Source: Saccharopolyspora_C sp040643635 (GTDB lineage Bacteria; Actinomycetota; Actinomycetes; Mycobacteriales; Pseudonocardiaceae). Taken from it: DNA of 64,000 nucleotides. The stretch is from contig NZ_JBEYUS010000022.1 in assembly GCF_040643635.1 (NCBI RefSeq), positions 1 through 64,000 of the forward strand, written 5' to 3'. Of this stretch, positions 16,377 through 25,614 are shown piece after piece (the first letter of the stretch is position 1; every line of letters begins with the position of its first letter). Under the pieces are notes generated by a model. It had not been told where the DNA came from, ran no database searches, and was given only the letters and a program-made list of their open reading frames with translations. The position numbers were made by a program, and so were the translations under genes.

Positions 16377-16485
16377 CCGTCCGCCGCCCGGCGTCGTCGC
16401 ATTCCGCGCCCGCACCGTCGAATCGGACGGCCTTCCCCGTGTGCTCCGTCGTGGCCCCGCGCTCGCGGGACGTCGCGCCACGGGG

Positions 16486-17100
16486 TCAGCGGCCGGAGTG
16501 GGTGAGCCCTTCGATGGTGAGGGCCTTGCGGCGCTGGTGGACCGTCAGGTAGCGGAGCCCGGACTCCCCGGCGAGGAATTCGCGGCGCGAGCGCTTCGGC
16601 AGCCAGAGCAGCACGCCGGGAGCGAGGGGGACGTCGCCGCCTTCGGTGCGCAGCGTTCCCGTTCCGCGCAGCACGTGGATCAGCACGTCGAGGTCGGGCC
16701 CGGCGTGCGCGTCGATCTTCCGGCCCGCGGGCAGCTGGATGACGTTGGAGTCCAGGTCGCGGTCGCGGACCGGCAGCGCCCACACCGCACCCGCCGCGTC
16801 GGGATCATCGCCCAGGTCGCCGGTGCCGCCCAGATCGCCGGTGTCGCACAGGATCCGGGGCAGCGGCGTGGAGTGCAGCCTGCCGATGCGCACCCGCCAC
16901 TCCTGCGGACCCTCGGCCAGGTACTCCCAGCTGAAGCCACCGGGGAAGTCCGCTTCGAACTCGCCGCGCAGGGGCTGCGGATCGTGGTCGTCGACCAGGA
17001 CGACCGCCGCACCGGGGGCGAGCGCGGCGAAGGCGCCGAAGATCGCGGGGTGCTTCCGCGGCTCCGGCAGCGCGCGGACGTCGAGCTCCTGCTCGGGCAT
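16486..17100 (-). CDS. DUF2249-cupin fusion protein
   Basis: 204 aa from ATG 17100 with GGGAGG four bases upstream. Residues 1-75 fit the DUF2249 domain: LDVRALPEPRKHPAIFGAF, LVDDHDPQPLRGEFEADFPG and WEYLAEGPQEWRVRIGR. Residues 105-204 form a cupin (LPAGRKIDAHAGPDLDVLIHVLRGTGTL, then LWLPKRSRREF). DUF2249 proteins often occur with nitric-oxide and denitrification genes, and some have been linked to metal or NO handling. The gene is divergent from a winged-helix regulator with Cys residues, and a possible operator lies between them. Function is unproven. Confidence 0.78.
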   Translation of the reverse strand: MPEQELDVRALPEPRKHPAIFGAFAALAPGAAVVLVDDHDPQPLRGEFEADFPGGFSWEYLAEGPQEWRVRIGRLHSTPLPRILCDTGDLGGTGDLGDDPDAAGAVWALPVRDRDLDSNVIQLPAGRKIDAHAGPDLDVLIHVLRGTGTLRTEGGDVPLAPGVLLWLPKRSRREFLAGESGLRYLTVHQRRKALTIEGLTHSGR

Positions 17101-17122
17101 GGGGCCTCCCGGGCCTGTTTCC

Positions 17123-17137
17123 ACAACGATCGGTTGT
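17123..17137. promoter_or_regulatory. Candidate operator between the DUF2249 gene and its regulator
   Basis: Inverted repeat ACAAC-N5-GTTGT (17123-17137) next to the AT-rich TATAAACT (17137-17144), in the 120-bp gap between two divergent genes. Its position over a likely -10 element suggests a binding site for the regulator encoded at 17221. Confidence 0.45.
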
Positions 17138-17220
17138 ATAAACTCTACGGCCAGGACCGGCAGCGGAACCAGGGCACCTCACCCGGCCCGCGCTCACGGC
17201 CACCACGGGAGGAGATCGTC

Positions 17221-17871
17221 ATGGGTGGGAACCCGGCCCCGGCACCGTCCGGGCGGCGGCGGGAAGTGCTGGCGCTGCTGCGGGAGTCCCGCACGACGTG
17301 GGACATCACCGCACTCGCCGCACGGCTGCGGGTGCACCCGAACACGGCCCGGTTCCACCTGGACGCACTGGTCGGCACCGGGCAGGTGGAGCGGGTCGAC
17401 GCGCGGCGCTCCGGCCCCGGGCGGCCGCCGCTGCTGTTCCGCGCCAAGCCGGGCATGGACCCGGCAGGGCAGCGCGAGTACCGGCTGCTCGCGGGCATCC
17501 TCGTCGACGAGCTCGCGCAGTCCCCGGATCCGGTGCGCAGCGCGGGCGATGCCGGGCGGCGCTGGGGCGCGCGGCTCGCGGGCGACACCCCGCGGCCCAC
17601 CCGCCCGGACGCCGTCGAGCACCTGACCGGAGTGCTCGACCGGCTCGGATTCCGGCCCGAGTCGCGTGCGGGAGGCGCGGAGATCGGGCTGCGGCACTGC
17701 CCCTTCCTGGAACTCGCCGAGCAGCAGCGGCAGGTCGTGTGCCAGGTGCACCTCGGGCTCATGCAGGGCGTCGCGGCGGCGACGGGTTCGCCGGTGACCG
17801 TCGATCGGCTCGACGCGTTCGTGGCGCCCGACCTGTGCGTGGCGCACCTCGCCCCCGCGGAGCGGGGGTGA
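17221..17871 (+). CDS. Winged-helix regulator with C-terminal Cys/His positions
   Basis: 216 aa from ATG 17221 with GGAGGAGATCGTC upstream. The N-terminal winged helix is clear: RREVLALLRESRTTWDITAL, ARLRVHPNTARFHLDAL and GRPPLLFRAK. The C-terminal half has Cys in LRHCPF, VVCQVHLGLMQG and PDLCVAHL, a pattern similar to SufR-like regulators that carry an iron-sulfur cluster. A metal, cluster or NO sensor is therefore plausible but not shown. Its stop overlaps the next start (GTGA), and it is divergent from the DUF2249-cupin gene. Confidence 0.8.
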   Translation: MGGNPAPAPSGRRREVLALLRESRTTWDITALAARLRVHPNTARFHLDALVGTGQVERVDARRSGPGRPPLLFRAKPGMDPAGQREYRLLAGILVDELAQSPDPVRSAGDAGRRWGARLAGDTPRPTRPDAVEHLTGVLDRLGFRPESRAGGAEIGLRHCPFLELAEQQRQVVCQVHLGLMQGVAAATGSPVTVDRLDAFVAPDLCVAHLAPAERG

Positions 17872-18290
17872 CCGCGTGGGCGGTCGCGGCGGCCGTCACC
17901 TTCACCTGGATCGGCATGGTGCTCGCGATCTCGTTCGTCGAGGCCCCGCTGAAGTTCCGCGCGCCCGGGGTGACGGTGCCGATCGGGCTGGGCATCGGAC
18001 GGCTGGTGTTCCGCGCGCTCAACGCCGTCGAGCTCGTGCTCGCGCTGGTCCTGCTGAGCTGCCTCGCCGCGCGGACGCCGCCGGTCGCGGCCCGGGTCGC
18101 GTCGGGGCTCGCCGTGGCGGCGCTGGTGGTGCAACTGCTGCTGGTGCGGCCGGTGCTGGGCCGGCGGACGCGGGCCGTGCTCGCCGGGCAGGAGCCACCG
18201 CGCTCGCACGCCCACCTCGCCTACGTCGCGCTGGAGGTCGGCAAGCTGATCGCGCTGCTGACCGGCGGCGTCCTGCTGCTCACGTCCTGA
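17868..18290 (+). CDS. Integral membrane protein, four helices (140 aa)
   Basis: GTG 17868 overlaps the stop of the regulator gene. Four hydrophobic stretches are visible: AWAVAAAVTFTWIGMVLAI, ALNAVELVLALVLLSCLAA, ARVASGLAVAALVVQLLLV and LEVGKLIALLTGGVLLLTS. The arrangement resembles small DUF4149-like membrane proteins. Coupled translation with the Cys-containing regulator and the following cupin gene suggests a shared role, perhaps linked to NO, haem or redox state. No catalytic motif is seen. Confidence 0.75.
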   Translation: MTAWAVAAAVTFTWIGMVLAISFVEAPLKFRAPGVTVPIGLGIGRLVFRALNAVELVLALVLLSCLAARTPPVAARVASGLAVAALVVQLLLVRPVLGRRTRAVLAGQEPPRSHAHLAYVALEVGKLIALLTGGVLLLTS

Positions 18291-18301
18291 AGGGGAGACC
18301 G

Positions 18302-18622
18302 TTGGCCACGACCCCGCTCACCGAACTCGCCGCCGCCCGGCGCTCCCGCGCGGGACGGGCCGCGAGCACCGTCCACGGCGGGTCGGGGCACGCGTTGCGG
18401 CAGGTGCTGCTCGCGCTCACCGCGGGCAGCGCGCTCGCCGACCACGAAAGCCCCGGCGAAGCGACGTTGCAGGTGCTCCGGGGTTCGGTCCGGGTCACCA
18501 CCGGATCCGATCGCGTCGCCGCGACGGAAGGCGATCACCTCGCCCTGCCGCGCGAACGGCACGGCCTGACCGCGGTCGGCGACGCCGTGGTCCTGCCGAC
18601 CGTCGTCGCGCCCACCTCGTGA
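18302..18622 (+). CDS. Small cupin-domain protein
   Basis: 106 aa from TTG 18302, placed by GGGGAG four bases upstream. Single cupin: QVLLALTAGSALADHESPGEATL, then LRGSVRVTTG and GDHLALPRERHGL. The metal-ligand pattern is incomplete: His is present in ADHES and RERHGL, and Glu in GEATL. It follows the membrane protein by 11 bp and ends 12 bp before the convergent two-component operon. Function unknown. Confidence 0.75.
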   Translation: MATTPLTELAAARRSRAGRAASTVHGGSGHALRQVLLALTAGSALADHESPGEATLQVLRGSVRVTTGSDRVAATEGDHLALPRERHGLTAVGDAVVLPTVVAPTS

Positions 18623-18634
18623 CGCGGCCGGTCG

Positions 18635-19267
18635 TTACCGGCGGATGAGGCCGCGGTCGACGGCCACGGCCACCGCCGCCGTGCGGGAGTCCACGCCGAG
18701 CTTGCCGTAGATGTGCACCAGGTGGGATTTCACCGTGGCCTGGCTGAGGAACAGCCGCTTGCTGATCGCCTGGTTCGACAGGCCGTCCGCGACGAGCTCC
18801 AGCACCTCCGTCTCGCGGCGGCTCAGCGCGGTGCCGGGCGTGCGCATCCGGTCCATCAGGCGGTGCGCGATGGTCGGCGCCAGCGCGGACTGGCCCGCGG
18901 CGGCGGTGCGCACGGCCGCGGCCAGCTCCTCGGGAGGCGCGTCCTTGAGCAGATAGCCGGTGGCCCCGGCCTCGACCGCGGCGAGGATGTCGGCATCGGT
19001 GTCGTAGGTGGTCAGCACCAGCACGCGGGGCGCGTCCGGCAGCGCCGTGATGGCGGCGGTCGCGTCCGAGCCGTGCATGCCCGCGCCGAACCGGAGGTCC
19101 ATCAGCACCACGTCGACCTGTTCGGTGGTGGCGAGCCGGACGGCGCGCGCGGCGTCGGCGGCCTCGGCGACCACCTCGAAGTCCGGTTCGGTGTCGAGCA
19201 CGGCGCGCAGGCCGGTGCGCACCACCGGGTGATCGTCGGCCAGCAGCAACCGGATGGTCCCGCTCAT
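18635..19267 (-). CDS. NarL-family response regulator
   Basis: 210 aa from ATG 19267, overlapping the kinase stop (TGATG). Receiver domain: LLLADDHPVVRTGL with the acidic pocket, phospho-acceptor Asp in VVLMDLRFG, then VLTTYDTD and the Lys in YLLKDAPP. The LuxR/GerE-type helix-turn-helix at the C-terminus reads LSRRETEVLELVADGLSNQ, AISKRLFLSQATVKSHL. Coupled with the sensor kinase upstream, it probably controls the divergent ABC exporter. Confidence 0.95.
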   Translation of the reverse strand: MSGTIRLLLADDHPVVRTGLRAVLDTEPDFEVVAEAADAARAVRLATTEQVDVVLMDLRFGAGMHGSDATAAITALPDAPRVLVLTTYDTDADILAAVEAGATGYLLKDAPPEELAAAVRTAAAGQSALAPTIAHRLMDRMRTPGTALSRRETEVLELVADGLSNQAISKRLFLSQATVKSHLVHIYGKLGVDSRTAAVAVAVDRGLIRR

Positions 19268-20469
19268 CACGCCTCCCCTTCCGCCGCCGGCCTGCGCGGG
19301 AAGCTCACCGCGAGCGCGGTGCCCTGCCCGGGCGCGGACTCCACGCTCACCGTGCCGCCGAGCGCCCGGGCCCGCGCCCGCATCGCGGCCAGCCCGAAGC
19401 CGCCGTCGACGCGCGCGGCGCCGGACTCCGCCGCCGGGTCGAACCCGATCCCGTCGTCCACCAGGTCGAGCGCGACGCGGGTGTCCATGTAGGTCAGCGT
19501 CATCTCCGCCGCCTCGGCCCGCGCGTGCCGGACGGTGTTGGCCAGCGCGGACTGCGCGATCCGCAGCAGCGCCACCTCGAACGGGGTGGGGATCGCGGCC
19601 GGTTCGCCGTCCAGGTGGAACCGGACGGCGGTCTCGGCGTGCGCCGAGGTGGTCGCGCACAACCGCTCCAGCGCCGCCGGGAGCGAGCCGCCTTCCAGGT
19701 CGGGCGGGGTCAGGGCGTGCACGAAGCGCCGGGCCTCCGCCAAGTTGTCCTGCGCCTCCCCGCGCGCCCGCAGCACGTGGTCCGCGGCCAGTTCCGGCTG
19801 GTCGGGCAGGGCCCGTTCGGCGGCGCGCAGCAGCAGCTGGATGCTGGAGAGGCCTTGCGCGAGGGTGTCGTGGATCTCCTTGGCCAGTCGCTCCCGTTCC
19901 GCGAGCACCCCCGCGGAGCGCTCGGCCGCGGCGAGGTCGTGGCGAGCCGCGGTGAGCTCCTCGATCAGCTCGCGGCGCTGCTCGCTCTCCCGGTACAGGG
20001 CCTGGTAGCCGAGCACGACGGCCACCGCGACGGCCGCGCCGAGCGCGGGGCCGAGCGCCGCCGCCGGGGTGAAACCGCCCTGGTGCCAGGCGAAACCGGC
20101 GATCGCGAACACCGTGGTGAGCAGGACGACCGGCAGCCCCGACCGATCCGGCAGCAGGTGCAGCTGCAGGAAGAACAGCGGGAACGCCACCCACACGCCG
20201 TCCGGGGTGAGCCACAGCAGCACCAGCCACACCGCGCCGAGCAGGCCCAGCCACACCGCCGCGGCCCACTTCGACCGGCTCACCCTGGGCAGCAGCGGCC
20301 CCGCGGCGTACACGGCGGCCAGCGCGGTGGCGGCGGCGATCACCCCGCCGGGGCGCGGCAGGTCGTTGGTGACGGCGTGCACGGCGGCCAGCACGAGCAG
20401 GCCCGCCATCAGCAGGTGCAGGCACAGGCGCAACGCGCGCAGCGGTCGGGTGAGCGTCAGCGGATCCAC
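19267..20469 (-). CDS. NarL-type sensor histidine kinase
   Basis: 400 aa from GTG 20469. Several N-terminal membrane helices (to about residue 160), then a coiled linker and the HisKA_3 domain with the phospho-His in RLAKEIHDTLAQGLSSIQ. The HATPase_c domain has NTVRHA (N box), DDGIGFDP (G1) and GGFGLAAMRARA (G2). Typical actinobacterial NarL-type sensor with a membrane-embedded or cell-envelope signal. Paired with the response regulator and divergent from a FtsX/ATPase exporter, an organisation often linked to antimicrobial-peptide or envelope-stress response. Confidence 0.95.
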   Translation of the reverse strand: MDPLTLTRPLRALRLCLHLLMAGLLVLAAVHAVTNDLPRPGGVIAAATALAAVYAAGPLLPRVSRSKWAAAVWLGLLGAVWLVLLWLTPDGVWVAFPLFFLQLHLLPDRSGLPVVLLTTVFAIAGFAWHQGGFTPAAALGPALGAAVAVAVVLGYQALYRESEQRRELIEELTAARHDLAAAERSAGVLAERERLAKEIHDTLAQGLSSIQLLLRAAERALPDQPELAADHVLRARGEAQDNLAEARRFVHALTPPDLEGGSLPAALERLCATTSAHAETAVRFHLDGEPAAIPTPFEVALLRIAQSALANTVRHARAEAAEMTLTYMDTRVALDLVDDGIGFDPAAESGAARVDGGFGLAAMRARARALGGTVSVESAPGQGTALAVSFPRRPAAEGEA

Positions 20470-20648
20470 GGTTGTTCCAGAGTACGTCCTGGTCAGGGCG
20501 GTGCATCGATCGAAAGGTTGATTCGCGGCCGCACCCTTCGACGCCGCGGAGCCGACCGCGGGCGCGATGTTCCGGAGCGCTCCTCGGACGAGTGTCGGTG
20601 CCGTGCCGGGGAGGACCCCGGCGGAACGTGAGAGAAAGGCACTCGGCC

Positions 20649-21719
20649 GTGTTCGTCGCCACCAGAGACCTCCGGTTCGCGAAGGGGCGGTTCGCCCTGA
20701 TGGGGACCGTCATCGTCCTGATGACCCTGCTCGTCGGCTTGCTGTCCGGCCTGACCGCGGGCCTGGGCCGGGAGAGCACCTCGGCCATCACCGACCTGCC
20801 CGCCGACCACGTGGTGTTCGCCGCGCCGCGGGAGGGCCAGGAACCGACGTTCACCGAGTCCGAAGTGGACCGGCAGCAGTGGCTGCGGTGGCGCGAGGTC
20901 CCCGGCGTGCACGGCGCGGACCCGCTGGGCATCGCCACCGCCAAGGTGCGGTCCGGCACGACCAGCACGGCGCTGGCCACCTTCGGCGTCGAGCCCGGTT
21001 CCGCGCTGGTGCCCGGGGGCGGCGACGTCGGTCCCGGCGCGGTCGTGCTCTCCGAAGGGGCCGCCGAGGACCTCGACGCCGGCGCGGGCGATTCCATCAC
21101 CGTGTCGGGGCAGGCGATGCGGGTGAGCGCCGTGTCCGGCGACGCCTCCTACAGCCACAACCCGGTCGTGTGGACGAGCCTCGCCGACTGGCAGCGGCTG
21201 TCGCCCGGCACCGAGCGGCAGGCGACCGTGATCGCGCTCGACAGCGACGACGACGCCGACCTCGCGGCCGCCGACGCGCGGCTGGGCACCAGCACCGCAA
21301 CCACCTCCGGCGCCCTGTCGGCGATCGGCTCGTACAGCTCGGAGAACGGGTCGCTGCAACTGATGCGAGCGTTCCTGTTCGCGATCTCCGCGCTGGTCAT
21401 CGGCGCCTTCTTCACGGTGTGGACCATCCAGCGCAGCGGGGACATCGCGGTGCTCAAGGCGCTCGGCGCCACCACCCGCTACCTGCTGCGCGACGCGCTC
21501 GGGCAGGCCGTGGTGCTGCTCGTCGGCGGTACCGCCCTCGGCACCGGCCTCGCCGCCGCGATCGGCGCGGTCGCCGTGGGCACCGTCCCGTTCGTGCTGG
21601 AAGTCGGCACGGTGCTGCTGCCCGCCGCCGTGATGGTCGTGCTCGGCGCGCTCGGCGCGGCGCTGGCGGTCCGGCGCATCACGGCGGTCGATCCGCTGAC
21701 CGCCCTGTCCACCCGTTGA
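20649..21719 (+). CDS. FtsX-family ABC transporter permease
   Basis: 356 aa from GTG 20649. One N-terminal membrane helix (ALMGTVIVLMTLLVGLLSGL), an extracellular MacB-PCD-like domain (about 45-230), then three C-terminal helices (MRAFLFAISALVIGAFFTVW, AVVLLVGGTALGTGLAAAI, LLPAAVMVVLGALGAALAV) with the DIAVLKALGATTRYLLRD coupling motif. MacB/FtsX-type exporters act on envelope substrates or drugs. The ATPase gene follows, and the two-component system is divergent. A degenerate tandem repeat starts inside its last codons. Confidence 0.92.
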   Translation: MFVATRDLRFAKGRFALMGTVIVLMTLLVGLLSGLTAGLGRESTSAITDLPADHVVFAAPREGQEPTFTESEVDRQQWLRWREVPGVHGADPLGIATAKVRSGTTSTALATFGVEPGSALVPGGGDVGPGAVVLSEGAAEDLDAGAGDSITVSGQAMRVSAVSGDASYSHNPVVWTSLADWQRLSPGTERQATVIALDSDDDADLAAADARLGTSTATTSGALSAIGSYSSENGSLQLMRAFLFAISALVIGAFFTVWTIQRSGDIAVLKALGATTRYLLRDALGQAVVLLVGGTALGTGLAAAIGAVAVGTVPFVLEVGTVLLPAAVMVVLGALGAALAVRRITAVDPLTALSTR

Positions 21720-21839
21720 CCGCTGCCCCCTCGTCGACCGCTGCCCACCCGTTGATCGGCCTGCCCGCCCGCTGATCACCCCGTTGGCCCGCCGACCGCT
21801 CTGCCCACCCGCTGATCAGCCCGGCCATCCGCTGATCGA
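21702..21839 (+). repeat. Degenerate tandem repeat, seven units of about 20 nt
   Basis: Units resembling CTGCCCACCCGCTGATCA follow each other from the last codons of the permease gene almost to the ATPase start. The best copies are near 21740, 21760 and 21800-21818; the others are degraded. The repeat fills the 140-bp intergenic region of the ABC operon and contains TGA in almost every unit, so it is not coding. It may have grown by slippage and could affect the mRNA between the two cistrons. Confidence 0.7.
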
Positions 21840-21858
21840 TTCGAACCTGGAGCCAGTC

Positions 21859-22539
21859 ATGAGCTTGCAGTTGCGCGACATCACCCTCACCTACCCCGAC
21901 GGCGATTCCCGGCTCACCGCCGTCGACCGGGCGAACCTGGACGTGCCCGCCGGTTCGGTGACGGCCGTGATCGGCCCGTCCGGTTCCGGCAAGTCCAGCC
22001 TGCTCGCCGTCGCCGCCGCGCTGGTCACCCCCGACTCCGGCCGGGTCGTCGTGGACGGCACCACCCTCACCGGCCTGAACCGGGCGCAGCTGACGGCGGT
22101 GCGGCGGGAGAAGATCGGCATCGTCTTCCAGCAGCCGAACCTGATCGCCTCGCTGACCGCCGCCGAGCAGGTGCAGGTCATGGCGCACCTCGACGGTCGC
22201 CCGGCGCGCGCCGCGCGGGACCGCGCGGTGGAACTGCTGGACTCGGTGGGCCTGGCGAAGGAGAAGGACCGCAGGCCGCACCAGCTCTCCGGCGGGCAGC
22301 GGCAGCGCGTCAACATCGCCCGCGCGCTCATGAACGACCCGGCGGTGCTGCTCGTCGACGAGCCGACCAGCGCGCTCGACCACGAACGCGGCGCCGCCGT
22401 GCTCGACCTGATCACCACGCTGACCCACCGCCGCGCCACTGCGACCGTGCTGGTGACCCACGACACCACCCACCTCGGCGAGGTGGACCGGGTCGCCGAG
22501 GTCGTCGACGGCCGGGTCCGCGTGCCCGCGGCGGGCTAG
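21859..22539 (+). CDS. ABC transporter ATPase (MacB/LolD type)
   Basis: 226 aa from ATG 21859. Walker A GPSGSGKSS, Q-loop VFQQPNL, signature LSGGQRQRVNIARAL, Walker B VLLVDEPTSALD and H-loop LVTHDTTH are all intact. LolD/MacB-type exporter ATPase by the NLIASLTAAEQV and TSALDHERG motifs. It pairs with the FtsX-type permease just upstream; the pair is a complete exporter because MacB-like permeases work as dimers. Confidence 0.95.
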   Translation: MSLQLRDITLTYPDGDSRLTAVDRANLDVPAGSVTAVIGPSGSGKSSLLAVAAALVTPDSGRVVVDGTTLTGLNRAQLTAVRREKIGIVFQQPNLIASLTAAEQVQVMAHLDGRPARAARDRAVELLDSVGLAKEKDRRPHQLSGGQRQRVNIARALMNDPAVLLVDEPTSALDHERGAAVLDLITTLTHRRATATVLVTHDTTHLGEVDRVAEVVDGRVRVPAAG

Positions 22540-22972
22540 CCGGGACGCGATCCGGCCGCGGTGGTCGACGCGGTCCTCGGCCTGGAGCGCCGGTTCCCGT
22601 CGATCCACCGCACCCGGCCCGCGCCGATCGGCGCTGAGCCCCGCGGTCCTGGGTGAACGGACCGTTCGTCCGATCCCGTTGGGCGAACGGTCCGTTCACC
22701 TGGGCCGTGGCGGGCGGACGCGCCGCCGAGACGAGGTCCGCATCGCTCCGCCGGACCGACCGGCGGAGCGGTACCTGCGGGAGGGCACTTCCGCGGTGCT
22801 CAGCACGACCGAGGCGCTGCACGATGCGCCGGCCCCGAGCCGTTCCGCTGATCACCGGGACCACCGCGACCCGCGACCGGTGCGACCGCGCGGTGCTCGG
22901 CGCCGGGTCCCCGCGCTGCGCCGCGAGCTGAGCCCCCGGGAGGCAGGTGAGCTGGGCCGATACCATGTCCGG
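22540..22972. other. Gap before lysS with one palindrome and no gene
   Basis: 433 bp without a credible CDS. It holds one palindrome (22653-22699) and, at its right end, TACCAT (22961-22966) 6 nt before the lysS GTG, a probable leaderless promoter. Open frames cross it but show no recognisable protein. Confidence 0.55.
22653..22699. repeat. Single 47-nt palindrome
   Basis: Left arm GTGAACGGACCGTTCGTCC (22653-22671), centre GATCCCGTT, right arm GGGCGAACGGTCCGTTCAC (22681-22699). One G-T type mismatch near the centre. It lies 114 bp after the ABC ATPase stop. Confidence 0.92.
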
Positions 22973-24472
<1,500 letters not shown>

Positions 24473-24488
24473 TCCCGGTGGCTCGTGG

Positions 24489-24518
24489 CGGGGCGGTGCG
24501 CGTGGTCGCACCGCCCCG
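24489..24518. terminator. Bidirectional hairpin terminator
   Basis: 12-bp perfect inverted repeat (24489-24500 and 24507-24518) with a 6-nt loop, between the converging lysS and DUF218 genes. Confidence 0.8.
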
Positions 24519-24527
24519 TTCCGCGTT

Positions 24528-25523
24528 TCAGAGCGCGGGGAGCACGGTGCCGAGGACCATCAGCCCGCACAGGCCGAAGTTCACCACCCGGTGGTCCAGG
24601 AAGATCGCCACGAATTCGCGGATCGTCGCGCTCGGCCAGAAGTAGCGCGCCGTCGGCGATCCGATGACCTGCGCGTTCACCCGTTCCTTCCGGGCGATGC
24701 GGGCGGCCCGCATCACGTGGAAGTTGTTCGTGACGACGAGGGCGCGGTGCTGCTGCCGGTGTTCGCGCATGATGACCGCGCTGAACCGCAGGTTCTCCTC
24801 GGTGCTGCGCGACCGGTCCTCGACCAGCACGCGGTCCGGCGGGGCACCGCGGGCAAGGAGGTGGTCGGCCATGGCGCGCGCCTCCGGAACGTCCTCACCG
24901 GGGCCCTGCCCACCGGAGGTGACCAGCACCGGGTCGCGGCCCTTCGCCCGCTGCTCCTCGAACACGGCGAGCCCCTTGTCCAGCCTGCTCGCCAGCAGCG
25001 GCGGCACCCGCGATCCGATCAGCCCCGAACCGAGCACCACGATGAAGTCGGTCTCGCGACGGTGCGGGAACGCGGCGTAGACGAGGGAGTACAGCAGGAA
25101 GCACGCGAACAGCACCGAGACGTAGCCGATGACCCGGCCCGCGGCGTCCAGCGCCACCTCCAGCGGCGTCCACCCGGTGGTGCCCGCCACGCCGCGCAGC
25201 ACCACGAACGCGATGATCCCGATCCCGGCGGCCAGCGACAGTACGTTCGCGAACCGCCTGCCTTCGCGCCGCAGCATCGTGATCCCGTTCAGGACGAGGA
25301 ACACCGCCAGCGCCAAGGTGGTCAGCGGGATCAGCAGGCCCAGCACGACCACCACCACCGCCGCCGCGGGCTGCGAGTACGTCGCCAGCCACAGCAGCAG
25401 GCCGCCGACCAGGAACAGGCAGGCGAGGAACAGGTAGACGCCGTTGCGGACCAGTCGCCGTTCGTAGGCGAAACCGATTCCGAAGATCACGAACAGGACG
25501 GCGGCGGGGATCAGGAACAGCAC
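24528..25523 (-). CDS. DUF218 (YdcF/SanA-like) membrane protein
   Basis: 331 aa from GTG 25523; TAGGCT lies 7 nt upstream, so the mRNA is probably leaderless. The N-terminal half has five or six membrane helices. The C-terminal half is the DUF218 domain: FIVVLGSGLIGSRVPPLLASRLDKGL, VTSGGQGPGEDVPEARAMADHL, EDRSRSTEENLRFS and VVTNNFHVMRAARIA. DUF218 proteins such as SanA and ElyC act at the cell envelope, with a suggested role in peptidoglycan precursor or lipid-carrier metabolism. The exact reaction is not known. Confidence 0.88.
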   Translation of the reverse strand: MLFLIPAAVLFVIFGIGFAYERRLVRNGVYLFLACLFLVGGLLLWLATYSQPAAAVVVVVLGLLIPLTTLALAVFLVLNGITMLRREGRRFANVLSLAAGIGIIAFVVLRGVAGTTGWTPLEVALDAAGRVIGYVSVLFACFLLYSLVYAAFPHRRETDFIVVLGSGLIGSRVPPLLASRLDKGLAVFEEQRAKGRDPVLVTSGGQGPGEDVPEARAMADHLLARGAPPDRVLVEDRSRSTEENLRFSAVIMREHRQQHRALVVTNNFHVMRAARIARKERVNAQVIGSPTARYFWPSATIREFVAIFLDHRVVNFGLCGLMVLGTVLPAL

Positions 25524-25614
25524 GCGGCGCAGCCTACCGAGCCGGATCGGGCGAGATGGCCGATCGCGTCGATCTCCCGCCTCGTGCGGGGATACCCCTG
25601 AGCGCGCCGGAATC

